64,000 nt of DNA from Pseudocercospora fijiensis CIRAD86. Its lineage: Eukaryota > Ascomycota > Dothideomycetes > Mycosphaerellales > Mycosphaerellaceae. This document shows positions 60,179-64,000 of the stretch, piece by piece. The stretch is taken from contig NW_006921537.1 in assembly GCF_000340215.1 (NCBI RefSeq), positions 4,927,524-4,991,523 on the forward strand. Direction: 5' to 3'. The notes under the pieces were generated by a model. That model ran no database searches, was not told the origin of the DNA, and worked only from the letters and a program-made list of their open reading frames with translations. Position numbers and translations under genes: made by a program. Each line of letters opens with the position of its first letter. Position 1 is the first letter of the stretch.

Positions 60179-60368
60179 TATTAGAGGCTATACGTAATTA
60201 GTATATAACTAGCTCGAGTAAAGCTAGGGTCTTAGTACCTTAGGCAGGGCTTGGCGCTTAGCGTTAGGCTAACTAGCCTGCCTTCCTCCTTCTTCTCCTA
60301 GATCTCTATCGAATACTATACTAACCTACTACTACCCTATCTACCTACTAATATTACCCTTTATTTAA
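60179..60368 (+). repeat. 3' LTR of copy F (short type, ~190 bp)
   Basis: TATTAGAGGC start; the end is blurred (TACCCTTTATTTA). Confidence 0.82.
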
Positions 60369-60399
60369 TAATAGTCTAAGAATAGTAGATACCGAAGAA

Positions 60400-61620
60400 A
60401 GGTAAGTCTATTACTACTATCTAAGGCAATAACAACGTTACCTACTAACTAGCTCTTATTCTTAGGCAAACACAACTTCTTAATTGCTATTAATAAGACT
60501 AGATATATACCCGACAATACTATAATATAATATATCCGCTAGTTTAAGCCGAAGACAAGACTTAAAGATCTAGAGGAATAGAGAGTACTTCTATACGATA
60601 ATTACGGCTCCTACTACTTTAGCCTTTAAGGAGTTTATAGCCTTTATAAAGCGATATAAGATTTAACTACAGGGCCTATAGCTATATACTTTATACTTTA
60701 TATAGCCTTTAGATATTATCCTATTCTAGGTATATAAGCTAAGGTATAGACAGGCGGTATTAGAAGCTATATACTATAGTATTAGCGAATTTAGGATACC
60801 TAAGTTTATCGAGGCGCTCTTAGCTACTCGGACTAAGACGTTTACTTTATATAATATAAGGTTAGTATTTCGGAAGATAGGTATATTCCTAATTAATAGG
60901 GAGGTCCCTTATAGGTATATTCGAGATTAGTATAGAGCTACTAACTAAAACTAGAACTAGTAAATAATAAAGGGCAAAATAGTATAGAAAGAAGCCTAGT
61001 ACGAGGAATCGTTAGTAATAGCGGAGGCCGCTTAGTAGGAGCATATTACGTTAGTTAAGTAATAACGTTTCCTAGAGTCTACTATTAAAGATTTAGAAGG
61101 ATAGTACCTCGCTAATAGTTGCTACTATATTAGGGATCTCGTAAACTTAATTACTTAGGGTATACTATCCTCGCTACCTCTACTACCTTAGCGAATACCG
61201 ATATACGAATTGTCGTAATAGCTCCTTAATACTACGACGAGCCCTTATACGATTAAGGCGTCTCGTAGTGCTATATAAGCTCGTAAGAACTTCCGACGGT
61301 CTTATCTAAAACTAGCCCTATAGGATATCGATCCTATATTAGTATTATTTAATCTATTTTCTTCGTTACCTATAAAGTAAGTAGAAGAGGCCTATAATAT
61401 ATTAGTTAACGCGGCTATCTATAAAGGTAAAGAATATAAGCGTAAATACTAGTCTACGAGTATTATTAAGCGAGTAAAGAAGTAATAGAAGGAGTAGCCT
61501 AATTAGCTTATAAGGGTAGGTACTATCGAGACGAACAAATTAGTAATTACGCTTATAAGTTACGTAATAAGATAAGAATATAGTAAATAACAAGTATTAA
61601 TAACCGCCGTAAGATACTAT
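60400..61620 (+). pseudogene. pogo/Fot1-like (Tc1-mariner, DDE_1) transposase remnant
   Basis: The recognisable core is at 60595-60910: a DNYGSY string (family DNHGSH, second catalytic Asp), then after a one-base phase change FKEFIAFIKRYKI, LYTLYFI then TAG then PLD (family PPHTSHLLQPLD with Pro, His and Ser codons mutated by CpA to TpA), then KTFTLYNIRLVFRKIGI (family AFTxxNIxxAFRxTG). After it come charged helical sequences to about 61620, as usual in these C-termini. The N-terminal DNA-binding part is missing: copy F's LTR abuts at 60368. Terminal inverted repeats were not found. Confidence 0.75.
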
Positions 61621-62560
61621 AAGAGATATAGAATACTATCTAGACTCTAGAGTCTAGAGGGTACGCTTATATCGGCTTAAGTATAGTAAGGACTTCTATA
61701 TTATTTCTAATAATAATAATAATAGTAAGACTAAATAGATAGACGCTAACCTTTAGTCTTTTAAAGAGCCGCTATAGCGTGTCTTTAATAAGCGGCTTCT
61801 TACTACTAGTAATAGTAGTACCTTAAATAAGACCGGCGATCTATATACGACTACTCTTAATAGTAATAAAGGCGGCACTAATATAATTAATAGCGGCGAT
61901 ATTAGCTACTATTAGAGCTAGATAAGGATAATACTACTACCGACTCGTACCTATAACTATAAAGAAGGCGATATTCTAGTATAGACTATTAAGCCGAGGC
62001 AACTACTAAATAGCCTATTTGCGTAAGAGCCTAATACTTAATTAGACTAGTTATAATAAGACAAGGCGCTACTTAATAAAGATACTATATAAACTATAAT
62101 ATAGCTATAATAAGTACCTCCTCGCTACCGCTATAAGTCTATCTAAAGTAAGCGCTATTTCTATAACGCTCTAAAGAAATCTAGCTACTATAAAGGCGCG
62201 GTCGCTAGTAGTAAGAATAACCCTATTAAATTAGAAGAGGTAGATAGTAGATATAGTAGTTAACTATTTACTTAGTAGGAAGAGGTAGTAGTTATAATAT
62301 AGATATATAGGCCGATATATAAAGTAATTAATTATATAGTAGACTCGAGGTTTGCTAAGAGGCCGGATTAAGGTCCTATAGTTATAATTTAGTTACTAGT
62401 ATATTAGAAATCTATAATTTCTTATCCCTTGTCGCACTTATATTTAGTTTCCTACTATATATACTCTATAATACTACTATTATTAAGTTATACGTATAGC
62501 CTACTAAGAAAAAGCGATTTTACGTATAGCTTAAATCCCCGAGCTAGAGCGAGGGATAAA
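61621..62560 (+). other. RIPed DNA with weak coding character
   Basis: Stretches such as 61760-62060 read as protein in the plus direction (SNSSTLNKTGDLYTTTLNSN) between TAG/TAA codons, but no family could be named. It could be the tail of the transposase element or a separate remnant. 62300-62530 shows nothing. Confidence 0.35.
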
Positions 62561-63000
62561 GTAGGCTAACGCAATCCTAGATAGGCGAGATAGGGTCCTG
62601 TCTACCTCCGTTTAGGCCTTTATATATTAAGGATTACGTTCCGCGGTAGTAGTAGCGGAATAGATTAGTATACGTAATATAGTTAAATTTAGGGTTCTTT
62701 TGCCGACTTCCGATCTACCAATTACACACTACTCTACCTAATCCTTTGCCTAAATCTCGAATGGCGCTAACCTTAATGTGGTATAGTGTAGAAATAGAAG
62801 TCACGAGCACATACACGAATTCAACTACGAAGCGCCTAAATAGAGGTAGGGTCCCGTACGAATCCTACGTAGAAGACGTCGGCGAACGAATAGTGCTAAA
62901 CATTCCTACCCTCTAGACTATTATTAGCACGCGACAAGAAGCAGACCCCTTTTCGACTTTAATAACAGCGCGCACGTTGTAGCGGAAAGGAAAGTCTTAG
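62561..63000. other. Less-RIPed patch, no gene identified
   Basis: CpA and TpG are common again between about 62700 and 62960 (for example CACGAGCACATACACG), unlike both flanks. A 12-bp inverted repeat (AACGCAATCCTA near 62579 and TAAGGATTACGTT near 62629) lies at its left side. No ORF or RNA gene could be supported. Confidence 0.5.
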
Positions 63001-63025
63001 TAGGATTCGGGGCCGGTAAGTATTC

Positions 63026-63240
63026 TAATACGTGTTAGTTGTCTAAGAGGTTTAGTTTATAGTAGGTTAATAGGGTTGTAGTCGATTGCTTAGATTTCCG
63101 GATATACTCGGTAGTAGTAGAGTCGATAATTAGAATACGTATTAGTTATCTAAGAGGTTTAGTTTGCAGTAGGTTGATAGGGTTGTAGTCGATTGCTTAG
63201 ATTTCCGGATATACTCGGTAGTAGTAGAGTCGATAATTAG
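63026..63240. repeat. 107-bp tandem duplication
   Basis: Two copies with period 107 (TACG at 63029 and at 63136), nearly identical; the differences are TGT/TAT and TTA/TGA-type transitions, so the duplication preceded or coincided with some RIP. Confidence 0.9.
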
Positions 63241-63449
63241 ATCGAGAAATAGCCGTTTTTGCTAGCTAAATCGGGCATGCCGTAGATACGTTAGTCGCTA
63301 ACTTCATATCGTAGTATATTAAAGAAAATTCAGCTATATAGGCATATATAAGGTATTATTAAAGGCATATAGGTAGGCTAATTTTTACGCTCTTTCTAAC
63401 TATTACAACTGCTATTATAATAGCCTATCTTATCCCTAGTTTCTTCGAT
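63241..63449. other. No gene seen
   Basis: RIPed AT-rich DNA without a recognisable feature. Confidence 0.4.
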
Positions 63450-63860
63450 GTTTCTATACGCTCTTAGCTCTTTAATCTACTTAAAGAAGGGGTGTATTTT
63501 AATACCGACGAGTAGTAGAAGGTCTACCTATTTGCGTCTAATTTTTAGGAAGAATATAAGTAGCCTCGGTATAAGGATAGACTCGCTTAGCGGACGATTT
63601 ACTATTATCGTTGTCGGCGTAATAAGGCTCGTTAGCGTAAGGTGCCGGATAGTATTCGGAAGGTCGAATACTATAAGGAAGCGTATAACGCTTCCTTAGT
63701 AGTAATTGCTATATATCGCTATAGAAAGGACGCTAAACCGTATAGATATAAGATCGCCGGTTCTTTAGCTAATCTAGGTGCTAATAGCAATAAGCTACAC
63801 TGCTATTCGATAGATTATATAGTAAGCCGTAGTTGTTATTATAAAGGTTAAGATTAGAAG
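63450..63860 (+). pseudogene. Unidentified degenerate coding fragment
   Basis: In the frame that is open from 63642 to 63851, coding-like sequence extends upstream to about 63480 through TAG codons (pieces: EEYKQPRYKDRL with stops for Gln; IYYYRCRRNKAR; RKVEYYKEAYNASLVVIAIY). Rich in Tyr, Lys and Arg, as expected after RIP of His/Cys codons. Could be the start of another transposon gene; family unknown. 63861-64000 shows nothing further. Confidence 0.35.
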
Positions 63861-64000
63861 CTAATAGTTAGTAGGACGTTAGGAGTGCTAGTAATAGCTA
63901 TAAGGTCGTTCTTAAGCACTTAATAGAGTAGCATAACTATAATACTGCCTATATATAGCATTAGGTAAAGGAGGGACCTAATGCCGATCGCTTGCTATAT

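Larger units (their letters stand above)
45987..60368 (+). mobile_element. Gypsy-A copy F, split by copy G
   Basis: 5' LTR 45987-46160, leader, gag from 46409, pol to 49082 and again from 56206 to 58969, 3' UTR, 3' LTR 60179-60368. Copy G sits in its RT with GCTAT on both sides. The two LTRs are of different types and no flanking duplication is visible (AACGC against ATAAT), so this may be a recombinant of two elements. Confidence 0.85.

Noticed and set aside
62700..62760. tRNA-like stretch (minus strand GTGTAATTGGTAGATCGG)
   Set aside because: The D-arm-like string is suggestive but no full cloverleaf, anticodon stem or T-arm could be folded by eye.
1..64000. Reassigned stop codons (TAG read as Gln) instead of RIP
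   Set aside because: The island gene uses normal codons, His-to-Tyr and Pro/Ser-to-Leu changes occur along with the TAGs, and start ATGs have become ATA: a mutation process, not an alternative code.

Overview
This window looks like a transposon-dense, RIP-mutated (repeat-induced point mutation) block of a filamentous ascomycete (Pezizomycotina) genome. The reasons: almost all of it is Ty3/gypsy LTR retrotransposons and DNA transposons; their reading frames are still alignable end to end but are riddled with TAG/TAA codons; the damage follows one rule, CpA to TpA (TpG to TpA on the other strand), while CpG dinucleotides survive; and the one undamaged gene has short fungal-type introns. The genus cannot be told from this sequence.

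Layout. (1) 1-17733: three copies of one chromovirus, here called Gypsy-A. Copy B (minus) carries copy A (plus) inside its integrase and copy C (plus) inside its 5' LTR. (2) 17734-18985: very AT-rich DNA with three or more diverged ~300-bp tandem units and an (ATTACT)n tract. (3) 18985-21740: an un-RIPed island with a spliced gene of unknown function at 19711-20866 on the minus strand (two exons, 368 codons) and a likely extra 5' exon upstream. (4) 21741-22983: short tandem repeats, then a ~973-bp terminal-inverted-repeat element rich in GATC palindromes. (5) 22984-28700: a RIPed hAT DNA transposon on the minus strand with a transposase, a second long degenerate ORF, a dispersed GCCGGC motif and a minisatellite near one end.

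(6) 28701-45360: a three-level nest provable from target-site duplications. Gypsy-A copy E (minus) was split by Gypsy-A copy D (minus, TSD GTATC), and copy D's 3' LTR was split by a second chromovirus, Gypsy-B (plus, 8460 bp, 219-bp LTRs, TSD GAAGG). (7) 45361-45986: unidentified remnant, a 124-N gap and a degenerate minisatellite. (8) 45987-60368: Gypsy-A copy F (plus), split in its reverse transcriptase by full-length copy G (minus, TSD GCTAT). (9) 60369-64000: a pogo/Fot1-like transposase remnant, unassigned degenerate coding DNA, a less-mutated patch and a 107-bp tandem duplication.

How the parts relate: no transposon here can encode an intact protein. Gypsy-A encodes Gag with a CCHC knuckle and, by an apparent -1 frameshift at a conserved A6 run, Pol (protease, reverse transcriptase, RNase H, integrase, chromodomain). 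The most unusual signals are the hairpin-like GGYRCC motif scattered through Gypsy-B, the antisense ORF in its 3' region, and the palindrome-rich inverted-repeat element beside the gene island. All reading frames and repeat boundaries were read by eye; no database search was run.
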